This document shows, one piece after another, positions 1 through 6,288 of a DNA stretch of 9,672 nt. The stretch covers positions 1-9,672 of the forward strand of contig JAUWZH010000091.1 of the NCBI GenBank assembly GCA_030615435.1, given 5' to 3'. A model generated the notes under the pieces. That model was not told the DNA's origin. It worked only from the letters and a program-made list of their open reading frames with translations, and did not search any database. How positions within the stretch are numbered: position 1 is the stretch's first letter; each line of letters begins with the position of its first letter. Made by a program: the position numbers and the translations under genes. This stretch comes from Candidatus Brocadiaceae bacterium. GTDB taxonomy: Bacteria > Planctomycetota > Brocadiia > SM23-32.

Positions 1-90
1 ACGTCCTCGCTTGCTGCGCGGTGGCAGCAAGGGCTGCAGGACTGCCCATTCGCCATCGGTCAGGTCTGTAGGATAGGTTTTTCGTTCCAT
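1..90 (-). CDS. IS5-family transposase, N-terminal fragment (cut by window edge)
   Basis: Reading from the ATG at 90 to the window edge gives 30 open codons beginning MERKTYPTDLTDGEWAVLQP and continuing with LLPP and a basic tail. This is the characteristic start of IS5-family (IS427/IS402-type) transposases, whose short N-terminal domain (DUF4096-like) carries the 'YPTDLTDxxWxxLxPLLP' signature. The DDE catalytic core would lie beyond the left edge, so activity cannot be judged. A GGAGG stands only two bases before the ATG, closer than usual. In many relatives the transposase is made from two overlapping frames, which cannot be tested here. The family call rests on the N-terminal motif alone. 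Confidence 0.72.
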   Translation of the reverse strand, partial: MERKTYPTDLTDGEWAVLQPLLPPRSKRGR

Positions 91-140
91 GCCCTCCAGG
101 CTAACAACTGAGGACCCCTAATTTCCATACACACTCTAAG
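1..140 (-). mobile_element. Left-edge part of an IS5-type insertion sequence, including its probable terminus
   Basis: About 50 bases upstream of the transposase ATG, the minus strand reads CTTAGAGTGTGTATGGAAAT. This resembles the terminal inverted repeats of the IS427 group of IS5 elements, which begin close to GAG-TGTGT and insert at TA- or YTAR-type targets. The element end is therefore probably at 136-140, with TA or TTAG as the target remnant. The second terminus and the target duplication are outside the window, so the exact boundary is inferred. The 53 bases between 141 and the hpf stop are GC-rich host sequence in which I see no gene. Confidence 0.5.
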
Positions 141-193
141 ACCGGGGACCCCGCGGCAGCCGTTCCAGGCCGCGCCGCTCGCAACGGTGTGGT

Positions 194-526
194 TTACTGC
201 TCCGGCTCCTTGTTCGACTCAGCAGCCTCCTGAGCTCTGTGATGGCTGGTCAGCTTGTCATGGAGACGGGCAATGCGGCGTCGCATTCTCGCGAACGCCT
301 GCTCTATCGAGTTGTACATGTCGTAGCTGCTTGCCTTGGCCACGAGAACGGACCTGTGACATTTGGCGATGATCTCCACCTGTTCGCCGCTCGCATCCCT
401 CTTCAGGGTTACGGTCACCGGCCCAATTCGGTCATCATACCGCGGCAGCTTCCGGATGTGATCCCGAATGTGCTTCTCCATCACTTCGGTCACTTCAACA
501 TCCCGTCCGCTGATTGTGGCATCCAC
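194..526 (-). CDS. hpf: Ribosome hibernation-promoting factor, short form (HPF/RaiA family)
   Basis: A 110-residue protein of the HPF/YfiA (RaiA) family, which binds the 30S decoding region in starved cells and either promotes 100S dimers or locks ribosomes inactive. The family pattern is clear: N-terminal beta strand DATISGRDVEVTEVMEKHI, then helix 1, a second strand pair around PVTVTLKRD, VEIIAKCHRSVLVAKASSYD, and the final helix DMYNSIEQAFARMRRRIARL, followed by a short charged tail. There is no C-terminal dimerisation domain as in long-form HPF, so it is a short form. I chose the GTG at 526 because homology begins there and AAAGAGAGG lies 10 bases upstream. The open frame continues to 688, but that arginine-rich extension overlaps the DUF502 gene and looks non-coding. 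It follows DUF502 by 103 bases and probably shares its transcript. An IS element begins just downstream. Confidence 0.9.
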   Translation of the reverse strand: MDATISGRDVEVTEVMEKHIRDHIRKLPRYDDRIGPVTVTLKRDASGEQVEIIAKCHRSVLVAKASSYDMYNSIEQAFARMRRRIARLHDKLTSHHRAQEAAESNKEPEQ

Positions 527-629
527 GCTCAGCCAACCTCTCTTTCTGCCGAAACTCAACGAAGAACACGACGCCCACAAGCGCGTGCGACACTCAGGGC
601 TCCGCCCTTTCCGTATTTGCCATGGTCTC

Positions 630-1442
630 TTACGTTTCCTCCGAGGCCGCCTTTTTGAGCCGGTCCGTCGCCGAAACAGCCGGCCCAATTCCCTGCTGCT
701 CCTTGCTGCCGGCGGGCCGGCGCTGGTTGGGCGCCGCGACCATGCCGGCGGTCATGCAGAACCTCAAGGCTTCTTCCACGCTCATCTCGAGGTCCATGAC
801 TTCGTCGCGAGGGACCAGAATGACAAACCCGGTCACCGGCGCCGGGGAGGTGGGAATAAAAACTGCCACCAGGTCCTGCCCGGCCTTCTGCTGCACGTCC
901 CTCAGGCCTTCTCCGGTGCGGAATCCGATGGCGTAGATCCCGTGCCGGGGATATTGCACCGCCACAACGCGACGGAATCCGACGCGGTCGCGGGGACCGA
1001 AAAGAAAATTCGCCACCTGGCGGGCGTGCGGATAGATCGCCTTGATTACGGGAAACCGCTCGAAGAAGCGATCAACCGCGTCCATCAACCTCGCGCCGAG
1101 ATAGCTGCGCAGCAGGAAGCCGATGAGGTAGACAATCACCAGCGCCAGGAGAATGCCGATGGAAACCCCCACAAAGCCCGGGAACTTCTCCTCGGCGTAC
1201 TCCTTGCGACGCTCTGGGTCCTCGAGGACGTCCGGAGGAGCCCCCGGGAAGACCGTCTTGAACAGTGCGGTGTGGTTGACGAGGACCGAGCGGCAGACCC
1301 CGTTGACCCTTCTGCCTACCGTCCTGTCAATCTGACCATAGAGCCAACTGAGGAGGAAAACCGTTATCAGGATGGGAAACAGTGCTGCCAGGCCGGTCAG
1401 AAAGGTCCGCCTGAAGCCACTGATAAATCTTCTACGGGCCAT
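630..1442 (-). CDS. DUF502 family integral membrane protein
   Basis: A 270-residue DUF502 protein. This family is widespread in bacteria and is homologous to plant COV (continuous vascular ring) proteins; its biochemical role is unknown. Two membrane helices are visible, at about residues 14-36 (after a basic MARRRFISGFRR cytoplasmic start) and 90-112, separated by a soluble loop. The conserved soluble domain follows: PVIKAIYPHARQV (131-143), then FIPTSPAPVTGFVILVP (195-211), and MSVEEALRFCMTAGM (220-234), close to the family's usual end. The last 35 residues are a variable polar tail. The ATG at 1442 is preceded by AAGGA at 10 bases and gives the normal family start. An 88-codon upstream extension of the frame has no membrane or family features and would cover the promoter. 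With hpf downstream it forms a two-gene unit. Confidence 0.88.
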   Translation of the reverse strand: MARRRFISGFRRTFLTGLAALFPILITVFLLSWLYGQIDRTVGRRVNGVCRSVLVNHTALFKTVFPGAPPDVLEDPERRKEYAEEKFPGFVGVSIGILLALVIVYLIGFLLRSYLGARLMDAVDRFFERFPVIKAIYPHARQVANFLFGPRDRVGFRRVVAVQYPRHGIYAIGFRTGEGLRDVQQKAGQDLVAVFIPTSPAPVTGFVILVPRDEVMDLEMSVEEALRFCMTAGMVAAPNQRRPAGSKEQQGIGPAVSATDRLKKAASEET

Positions 1443-1515
1443 CCGAGTTCGATCCTTAGGGCAGCGCCCGCCGCATGCGCGGCCTGGCTCGACATGCCGC
1501 ACTCGCCAACACAGC

Positions 1516-1544
1516 ATTCTATCCCCCCCCTGACGGACGGTCAA
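1516..1544 (-). promoter_or_regulatory. Sigma-70 type promoter for DUF502-hpf, with a G8 run in the spacer
   Basis: On the minus strand, TTGACC (1544-1539) and TAGAAT (1521-1516) are separated by exactly 17 bases, near the E. coli sigma-70 consensus in sequence and spacing. Transcription would start near 1509, giving a leader of about 67 bases before the DUF502 ATG. The leader contains a small GCCGC/GCGGC hairpin (1470-1483). The spacer includes eight consecutive G (1530-1523), an unusual element whose length change would alter the -35/-10 spacing. The promoter separates this unit from the efflux operon upstream. Confidence 0.6.
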
Positions 1545-1702
1545 GTAGAAGGGCCGAGGGCACATTTGCCTTCTCCGGAGCGCCGCCGCCGTAACGATGT
1601 GCGAGGGTCGGGCCACCCCTCTTCCGCGGCGGAAACGCGACAACACAAATGCCTCCCAGGGGTCGCGGGCGGATGTGGCGACCGCGAGGGCCGAAACTCT
1701 GC
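1545..1702. other. Intergenic stretch between the efflux operon and the DUF502 promoter
   Basis: These 158 bases hold no gene that I can support. A possible long GC-rich hairpin is visible: CCGCCG near 1583-1591 can pair with CGGCGG at 1627-1632, enclosing a GAGGG/CCCTC pair. There is no T-run after it, so it is not a clear intrinsic terminator. It could still mark the 3' end of the efflux mRNA, or transcription may read through into DUF502-hpf. Confidence 0.3.
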
Positions 1703-1993
1703 TCACGTAACCTCTTGCAGCGGGAGCTCAAAGGCCTTGAGGCCTTCCTTCCCGAAGCTCTCCCGCAGGCTGCGCACCCCCTCCATGATGCTTTGCGCGT
1801 GGCGATCCTCCACTGCCAGGGCGAGCACATTATTGGCCTTCGGCCAAACGTGAGACATGAGGTGCGGCCCGCTGGTCCGTCCCCGTCCCTGGACCTTCGT
1901 CCATTTCGTGTATTCCTGGACGCCGCTCTGCTGAAGCAATGCCATCACCTCATCGTCGAGGGCTTCGTTGTAAGCCACGAAAAGGAACCTCAT
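1703..1993 (-). CDS. PII-like small protein associated with RND efflux (PG0541-type)
   Basis: A 96-residue soluble protein beginning MRFLFVAYNEALDDEVMALL. Its length and layout (strand, helix with L-D-D-E-V-x-x-L-L, a loop WTKVQGRGRTSGPHL, a strand NVLALAVED, and a final helix) are those of ferredoxin-fold PII-like proteins. The W-x-x-V-x-G-x-G loop with the downstream histidine is the pattern of the PG0541 family, small proteins encoded next to RND transporter genes. Family members have no established biochemical function that I know of; a regulatory or metal/ligand-sensing role in the cytoplasm is inferred from the fold. The ATG at 1993 has a strong AGAAGGA four bases upstream. It follows the RND permease by 13 bases and is the last gene of the operon. 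The fold assignment is from pattern reading, not a profile search. Confidence 0.72.
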   Translation of the reverse strand: MRFLFVAYNEALDDEVMALLQQSGVQEYTKWTKVQGRGRTSGPHLMSHVWPKANNVLALAVEDRHAQSIMEGVRSLRESFGKEGLKAFELPLQEVT

Positions 1994-2006
1994 CTGTCCT
2001 TCTCCC

Positions 2007-4067
2007 CTATGCCCGATGGAAGGGCGCCTCGAAAAGGGAATACATCACCGGGACGAGGACCAGGGTCACGAGGGTCGCCACGAGCAGGCCGCCGAGGATC
2101 GTCAGCCCGAGCGGATTCCACGTCTCTGAGCCCTGGCCGCGGCGCAGCGCCATGGGCAGCAGGGCCATTATGGTGGTGAAGGCCGTCATGAGCACCGGCC
2201 TCAAACGCGTCCTGCCGCCCTCTCGGACGGCCTGTTCCATGCTCCTGCCTCTTTCCCGCAGGACGTTGATGTAGTCCACCAGCACGATGGCGTTGTTGAC
2301 CACCACGCCGATGAGCATGAGCATGCCGAGGAAAACAATGACGCTCAGGTTGTGCCCGCCCAGGAACAGCGCCCACATGACGCCGGTGAAGGCGAACGGC
2401 ACGGAGAACATCACGACGAAGGGGTCCACGAGGGATTCGAACTGGGAGGCCATAACCATGTAAATCAGGATGATGCCCACCGCCAGCGCGATGGTGAGCC
2501 AGAAGAATGCCTCGCGAATGTCCTTGCTTTGCCCGCCCATTTTCACTTCCACCCCGGGCGGCACGTCTATCTCCGCGATGGCTTTCTGCACGTCCCTGGT
2601 AACCCGCCCGAGGGAGCGCCGGTGGCTGTCTCCTCCGACGCGCACGATGCGGTTTTGATCCTTGCGCTCTATCTGGAGGGGACCCCTGGCGAACTTCACT
2701 CGCGCCACGTTTCCGGCCCGGATGATCTGTCCCGTAGGCAGGCGCAACGGTATTCTTTCGAGGTCCTCGGCCACGGCGCGGTCTTCTTCCCGCAGCCGCA
2801 CGAAGATGTCATACTCATCTCCTCTCACCCTGTACTTGCCGGCCAGCTGGCCGTAGACGCCGGCGCGCACGGCGTCGGCCACCTGGGAGACGTTCAGACC
2901 CATCAAGGACGCCTTGTCTCTCTCGACTTCCAGCCATAGTTCTGGAGCGCCTTTCTCCCGCGAGATGCTGATGTCAACCGCCCCCGGCACGGCCTCTACT
3001 TTTTGCTTGATCATCAAGGCAAGGCGGTCTGTCAGTTCCATGTCGTCGCCGAGGATGTTGACGCTCAGGGGCTTCTCGCCGCCCATCAAGAAGCCTTCCA
3101 TCGGGTCAGAGAGCTCAATGCTGAAATTCTCTACGGAATACAACCCACGCACTTCCTCTATGCGTTTGCGCAATCTATCCGCGATCTGCCAGACGTCCTC
3201 ATCCCTGTGTTCCCTGGGCACCAGCCTGACGCCAAAAGTCCCGATATGGCTGCCTTCCCCGCCCATCAGGCCGCCGTGCATTCCTTCCCCTTCGCTGCAG
3301 CGCGTAAAGACCGCCAGCCGATCCTCCTCAGGAATCTCCTCGCGGAGCACTTGAGCGATCCACTCCATCACCTCAGCGGTTTTCTCAACCCTTGTGCCCA
3401 CGGGCAGTTCGAGCGTCCCCGTGACCCGCGCTACGTCCTCGCGCGGCATGAACTCCCACCCTATGACCGGCACAAGGCTGAGGCTGCCCGCGAAGAAGAC
3501 GAGGGCAACGAACAACACGGCCCCTCTGTGGTGCAGGGCCCAATCCAGAAAAGAGCTGTATGCCGAAGCAATGCGCTCGAAGCCAGCCTCGCTGAGGCGG
3601 AAAAAGGCGTTCTGAGACCTTCGACCAACGTAAACGGCGGGCAGGATCCTGGAGGCGAGCATTGGGGTAAGGGTCAGGGCCGAAAACAGTGACGCCAGCA
3701 GCACCACCCCCGCCACCACGGCGAAGGGCTTGAACAGAACCTGCGTGATGCCCCTCACGAAGATCAGGGGGAAGAAGACGCACAAAGTGGTAAGAGTGGC
3801 GACCGTGACGGCCATCGCCACTTCCGAAGCCCCGTAGATGGCACCCTCACTCTGGCTCTCGCCCTGCTCCCTGTGGCGGGAAATGTTCTCCAGAATCACA
3901 ATCGCACTGTCCACCACCATTCCCAAGACCACGATGAAGGCGAAAAGGGTCAGTACGTTGATCGTGTAATGCAGGAAATACATCACCGCCCCGGCAAGAA
4001 TCAGCGAGAACGGAATCGTCAGGGCGATGATAAAGGTGCTTCGGACCTGACGCAGGAAAACGAACAC
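2007..4067 (-). CDS. RND efflux permease, C-terminal two-thirds (downstream of frameshift)
   Basis: The rest of an AcrB-like HAE1-type RND drug/proton antiporter. The coding frame really extends back to the G run at 4083-4090; the GTG at 4067 is only the first possible start within it. The frame picks up inside TM2 (VFVFLRQVRSTFIIALTIPF) and continues through TM4, GMVVDSAIVILENI, carrying the proton-relay aspartate. The second periplasmic porter/docking region follows, then SQFESLVDPFVVMFSVPFAF, TM10 GVVVNNAIVLVDYINVLRE and RLRPVLMTAFTTIMALLPMA. It ends in the last helix and the tail APFHRA. TM4 has one Asp where AcrB has two, and TM10 has Asn where AcrB has Lys940; both are common in SwrC/MdtC-like pumps. 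I see no good ribosome binding site for independent translation. Alone this piece could not form a functional pump, because TM1, half of TM2 and the first porter half are on the other piece. Confidence 0.85.
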   Translation of the reverse strand: MFVFLRQVRSTFIIALTIPFSLILAGAVMYFLHYTINVLTLFAFIVVLGMVVDSAIVILENISRHREQGESQSEGAIYGASEVAMAVTVATLTTLCVFFPLIFVRGITQVLFKPFAVVAGVVLLASLFSALTLTPMLASRILPAVYVGRRSQNAFFRLSEAGFERIASAYSSFLDWALHHRGAVLFVALVFFAGSLSLVPVIGWEFMPREDVARVTGTLELPVGTRVEKTAEVMEWIAQVLREEIPEEDRLAVFTRCSEGEGMHGGLMGGEGSHIGTFGVRLVPREHRDEDVWQIADRLRKRIEEVRGLYSVENFSIELSDPMEGFLMGGEKPLSVNILGDDMELTDRLALMIKQKVEAVPGAVDISISREKGAPELWLEVERDKASLMGLNVSQVADAVRAGVYGQLAGKYRVRGDEYDIFVRLREEDRAVAEDLERIPLRLPTGQIIRAGNVARVKFARGPLQIERKDQNRIVRVGGDSHRRSLGRVTRDVQKAIAEIDVPPGVEVKMGGQSKDIREAFFWLTIALAVGIILIYMVMASQFESLVDPFVVMFSVPFAFTGVMWALFLGGHNLSVIVFLGMLMLIGVVVNNAIVLVDYINVLRERGRSMEQAVREGGRTRLRPVLMTAFTTIMALLPMALRRGQGSETWNPLGLTILGGLLVATLVTLVLVPVMYSLFEAPFHRA

Positions 4068-5104
4068 CGCGAGGATGGCAAGCCCCCCCCTATGAGCAAC
4101 GTCTGGGCGAGGTTCCGCACCATGCGCAGGATGTCCTCGGAGCCGTCCATCACGTTGACGAGCCGTACGTCCGGCGGCAGCCTTTTCTCCAGCTCAACGA
4201 GGCGCTCCTTGACGGCCCGCACCACGGCCACCGTGTTGGCATCGGACTGTTTGCTGACCATCAGTATGCCGCCCCGTTTGCCGTTTATCGTGATATGAGC
4301 GCTCAGGTCCTTGAACCCTTCGCTCACCGTGCCGAGGTCCTTGATTCGAACCACAGTGCCGTCACGAACCGTGACGACGATATCGTTCATCGGTTCCACA
4401 CTCTCGAACTCTCCGGGCACACGGGGCAGATAATCCGTATAGCCCATCTTTATGCTGCCGGCGGAGACCTCGCGGTTCTCCGTGGCGATGGCGTACGCGA
4501 CGTCGCCGGGAGTCAGACTGTGGCACGCCAGCCGCTCCCTGTCCAGCTCCACGTTCACCTGGCGCCTCAGCGGAACCATTATGTCCACCGAGGCCACACC
4601 GGCGATGCTTTCCAGGGGATTGGCCACCTGCTCATCGAGAATCTCCTCCAGGTTCTCAAATGAACTCGAGGCCAGAACCCCATAGACCAGGACGGGGAAA
4701 CGACTTACGTCGAACTTGAATATCCTCGGCCTTTCGGCCTCATCCGGCAGCAGCATCTGAACCATGTCCACGGTATCCCGCACGTCGTTCATGCGGCTGT
4801 CCAGCTCCGCCTGCCAGGTGAAACTCAGGGTGATTCTCGAGCTGCCCTCGCGGGAGGTTGAAACCATGTGGTCGAGGTCCTCGACCGTCGCCAGAGCCTG
4901 CTCCAGGGGCCGGGTGATCTTCTCCTCCACGTCCTGCGGCCCGGCGCCCTCATAGGTGGTGATGAGAGTTATGACGGGCACGTCCATCTCCGGCAACATG
5001 TCCAGGGGCGTCTGCACGAGGCAGAATGTGCCGACCAGAATCACTGCGAAAAAGATCATCAGGGTGGTGACAGCCCTCTTGACCGAGAATTCGCACAGGT
5101 TCAT
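4019..5104 (-). CDS. RND efflux permease, N-terminal third (upstream of frameshift)
   Basis: The start of the same pump. It begins with the cytoplasmic helix and TM1 (NLCEFSVKRAVTTLMIFFAV), then the family signature LPEMDVPVITLITTYEGAGP, and VEEKITRPLEQALATVEDLD of porter subdomain PN1. The PN2 region follows with DVSRFPVLVYGV and the LTPGDVAYAIATENREVSAG segment. It enters TM2 with RMVRNLAQTLLIGGG. At the run of eight G (4090-4083) the frame is lost and about 20 unrelated residues (LPSSRCSFS...) lead to the stop. With one more G the protein would read IGGGLAILAVFVFLRQ straight into the downstream piece, giving 1032 residues, the normal RND size. The ATG overlaps the adaptor stop as ATGA, so translation is coupled. 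Cargo is unknown; the HAE1 family exports hydrophobic drugs, bile salts or solvents. Confidence 0.85.
   Translation of the reverse strand: MNLCEFSVKRAVTTLMIFFAVILVGTFCLVQTPLDMLPEMDVPVITLITTYEGAGPQDVEEKITRPLEQALATVEDLDHMVSTSREGSSRITLSFTWQAELDSRMNDVRDTVDMVQMLLPDEAERPRIFKFDVSRFPVLVYGVLASSSFENLEEILDEQVANPLESIAGVASVDIMVPLRRQVNVELDRERLACHSLTPGDVAYAIATENREVSAGSIKMGYTDYLPRVPGEFESVEPMNDIVVTVRDGTVVRIKDLGTVSEGFKDLSAHITINGKRGGILMVSKQSDANTVAVVRAVKERLVELEKRLPPDVRLVNVMDGSEDILRMVRNLAQTLLIGGGLPSSRCSFSCVRSEAPLSSP
4083..4090 (-). other. Eight-G run where the RND permease reading frame breaks
   Basis: On the minus strand the upstream frame reads ATA GGG GGG GGC TTG, while the continuing pump frame reads CTT GCC ATC CTC. 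Eight G put the two halves out of frame; nine G (or six) would join them. Counting from the Asp before TM2 to the F-L-R/Q at its end, nine G give 33 positions, the same as in AcrB and MexB as I recall those sequences, so a one-base loss from G9 is the simplest reading. The run also fits a -1 slippery heptamer, G GGG GGC, so ribosomal or polymerase slippage could produce some full-length protein. Confidence 0.8.
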
Positions 5105-6288
5105 TCAGCCCCCTCCTGCCTCTGCACGCGGACATCCATGCCCTCTTCCAGCAGATGATGGCCACGCACAACGACAAGCTCACCGACGCTCAACCCTTCT
5201 ATCACCTCGTTTCTCGGCCCCTCCTCCAACCCGATCCGCACGCTCCGCACCGTCACCTTCCCCTCCTTCACGACGAACGCCCTGTGGCCCTCGCTCGAGG
5301 GAAGGAGGGCCACGTCGGGCACGATGGGGACCCCTTCCTTTCGCGCCACCACGATCTGAACACGGGCGAACATGCCCCCTTTGAGCCTGTGTTCGGGGTT
5401 CGGGAGGCGAAGGGTGACCTGAGCGGTGCGGGTAACGGGATGGAACTCGGGCTGCAACCTCTCCACGGTGGCGAAGAAGGTCTCATCCGGGCAAGCGTCC
5501 ACTTTCACCCGCGCGCGGGTCTCGCCCGGCCGTATGAGGCGCGAGTACTTCTCGGCGACCCCGCCCCTGACCTCCACGTGGTCAATGTTGACGATCTTCA
5601 CCAGCGGAGTCTGTGGGCTCACGTAGCTTCCCCTGTCCACGTGTTTCTCGCTGATCACGCCGCTGATGGGGGCCTTAACCGTGGCGTCCTCGCGCCTCAG
5701 ACGGACCTTCTCGAGGGTGGCCTTCGCCAGCTCGACCCGCTCCTGGGCAAGCCGAACGCCTGCACGCGCGCGCTCGTATGCGGTCCGGGCCCTGTCTCGC
5801 TGCTGCCCCGTAGCGACGCCTTTCTCGTAGAGGGCGCTCATGCGGTCGCTCTCACGTTTGGCGTCGCCGAGGGCAACTTCGGCCTCCTGAAGCGAGAACT
5901 GAGTCACCCGCAGGTTGACCTCTGCCTCCCGAAGGGCCGCCTGAAGCTCAGCGTGCTCGACGACGGCAATCACCATGCCTTTCTCAACTTCCATCCCTTC
6001 CTCAAGGGGCCTGCCGTCTGGCAGCGCAAGCTCTTCCAGCACCCCTGACGTTTCGGGATAAACCAGCGCACTCGAGTCCGGCTCCACGGTGCACGTCACC
6101 GGAATGGTCTGCTCCAGGGTGCCGCGCTGCACCTCCACTACCATCACCAGCGGCGGCCCGGCCGGCTCCGGCTCCTCCTCCAGCGCTTTTCTGCGCCGGG
6201 CCAGCAGCGATTGCTGAGCCCTGAACAGCCCGGCCCCAACGACGATAATCAGCAACAGCCAGAAGGCGATTCTCAACAGCTTTCTCAT
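5101..6288 (-). CDS. RND efflux periplasmic adaptor (membrane fusion protein, HlyD/AcrA family)
   Basis: A 395-residue adaptor that bridges the inner-membrane pump and the outer-membrane channel. Residues 4-23 form an N-terminal membrane anchor (LLRIAFWLLLIIVVGAGLFR) with no lipobox cysteine, so it is anchored by a helix, not by lipid. The domains follow in the usual order: first lipoyl half at about 74-112 (VYPETSGVLEEL...EGMEVEKGMVI), a long alpha-helical hairpin at 113-200 rich in E/R/A, second lipoyl half at 203-233 (VKAPISGVISEKHVDRGSYV), a beta-barrel at about 238-312 with RLKGGMFARVQI, and the membrane-proximal domain at 317-390. Its start overlaps the outer-membrane gene's stop as ATGA and its stop overlaps the permease start in the same way. 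Both lipoyl halves are complete, so it appears intact. Confidence 0.93.
   Translation of the reverse strand: MRKLLRIAFWLLLIIVVGAGLFRAQQSLLARRRKALEEEPEPAGPPLVMVVEVQRGTLEQTIPVTCTVEPDSSALVYPETSGVLEELALPDGRPLEEGMEVEKGMVIAVVEHAELQAALREAEVNLRVTQFSLQEAEVALGDAKRESDRMSALYEKGVATGQQRDRARTAYERARAGVRLAQERVELAKATLEKVRLRREDATVKAPISGVISEKHVDRGSYVSPQTPLVKIVNIDHVEVRGGVAEKYSRLIRPGETRARVKVDACPDETFFATVERLQPEFHPVTRTAQVTLRLPNPEHRLKGGMFARVQIVVARKEGVPIVPDVALLPSSEGHRAFVVKEGKVTVRSVRIGLEEGPRNEVIEGLSVGELVVVRGHHLLEEGMDVRVQRQEGAE

Noticed and set aside
153..178. GCGGC/GCCGC hairpin downstream of hpf as a terminator
   Set aside because: The stem is short, the loop is 11-16 bases and there is no T-run on the minus strand side.
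597..610. AGGGC/GCCCT mini-hairpin between DUF502 and hpf
   Set aside because: A five-pair stem with a three-base loop is expected by chance here, and no T-run follows in the direction of transcription.
527..688. Upstream extension of the hpf frame to an ATG at 688
   Set aside because: The extra 54 residues are a random-looking arginine-rich stretch, overlap the end of DUF502, and family similarity starts only at the GTG at 526.
1561..1654. Near direct repeat CACATTTGCCT / CACAAATGCCT about 84 bases apart
   Set aside because: Eleven bases with two mismatches and only two copies; no associated element.
1443..1706. 88-codon N-terminal extension of DUF502
   Set aside because: It would run through the promoter at 1516-1544, shows no family or membrane features, and the ATG at 1442 has its own ribosome binding site.
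468..1853. Long + strand open frame of 461 codons opposite hpf and DUF502
   Set aside because: It is a mirror frame of GC-rich genes on the other strand; the product is low in hydrophobic order and resembles no family I know.
4065..4067. GTG at 4067 as a genuine start of a separate C-terminal RND gene
   Set aside because: It lies inside TM2, has no Shine-Dalgarno at proper distance, and conserved pump sequence continues upstream of it to the G run.
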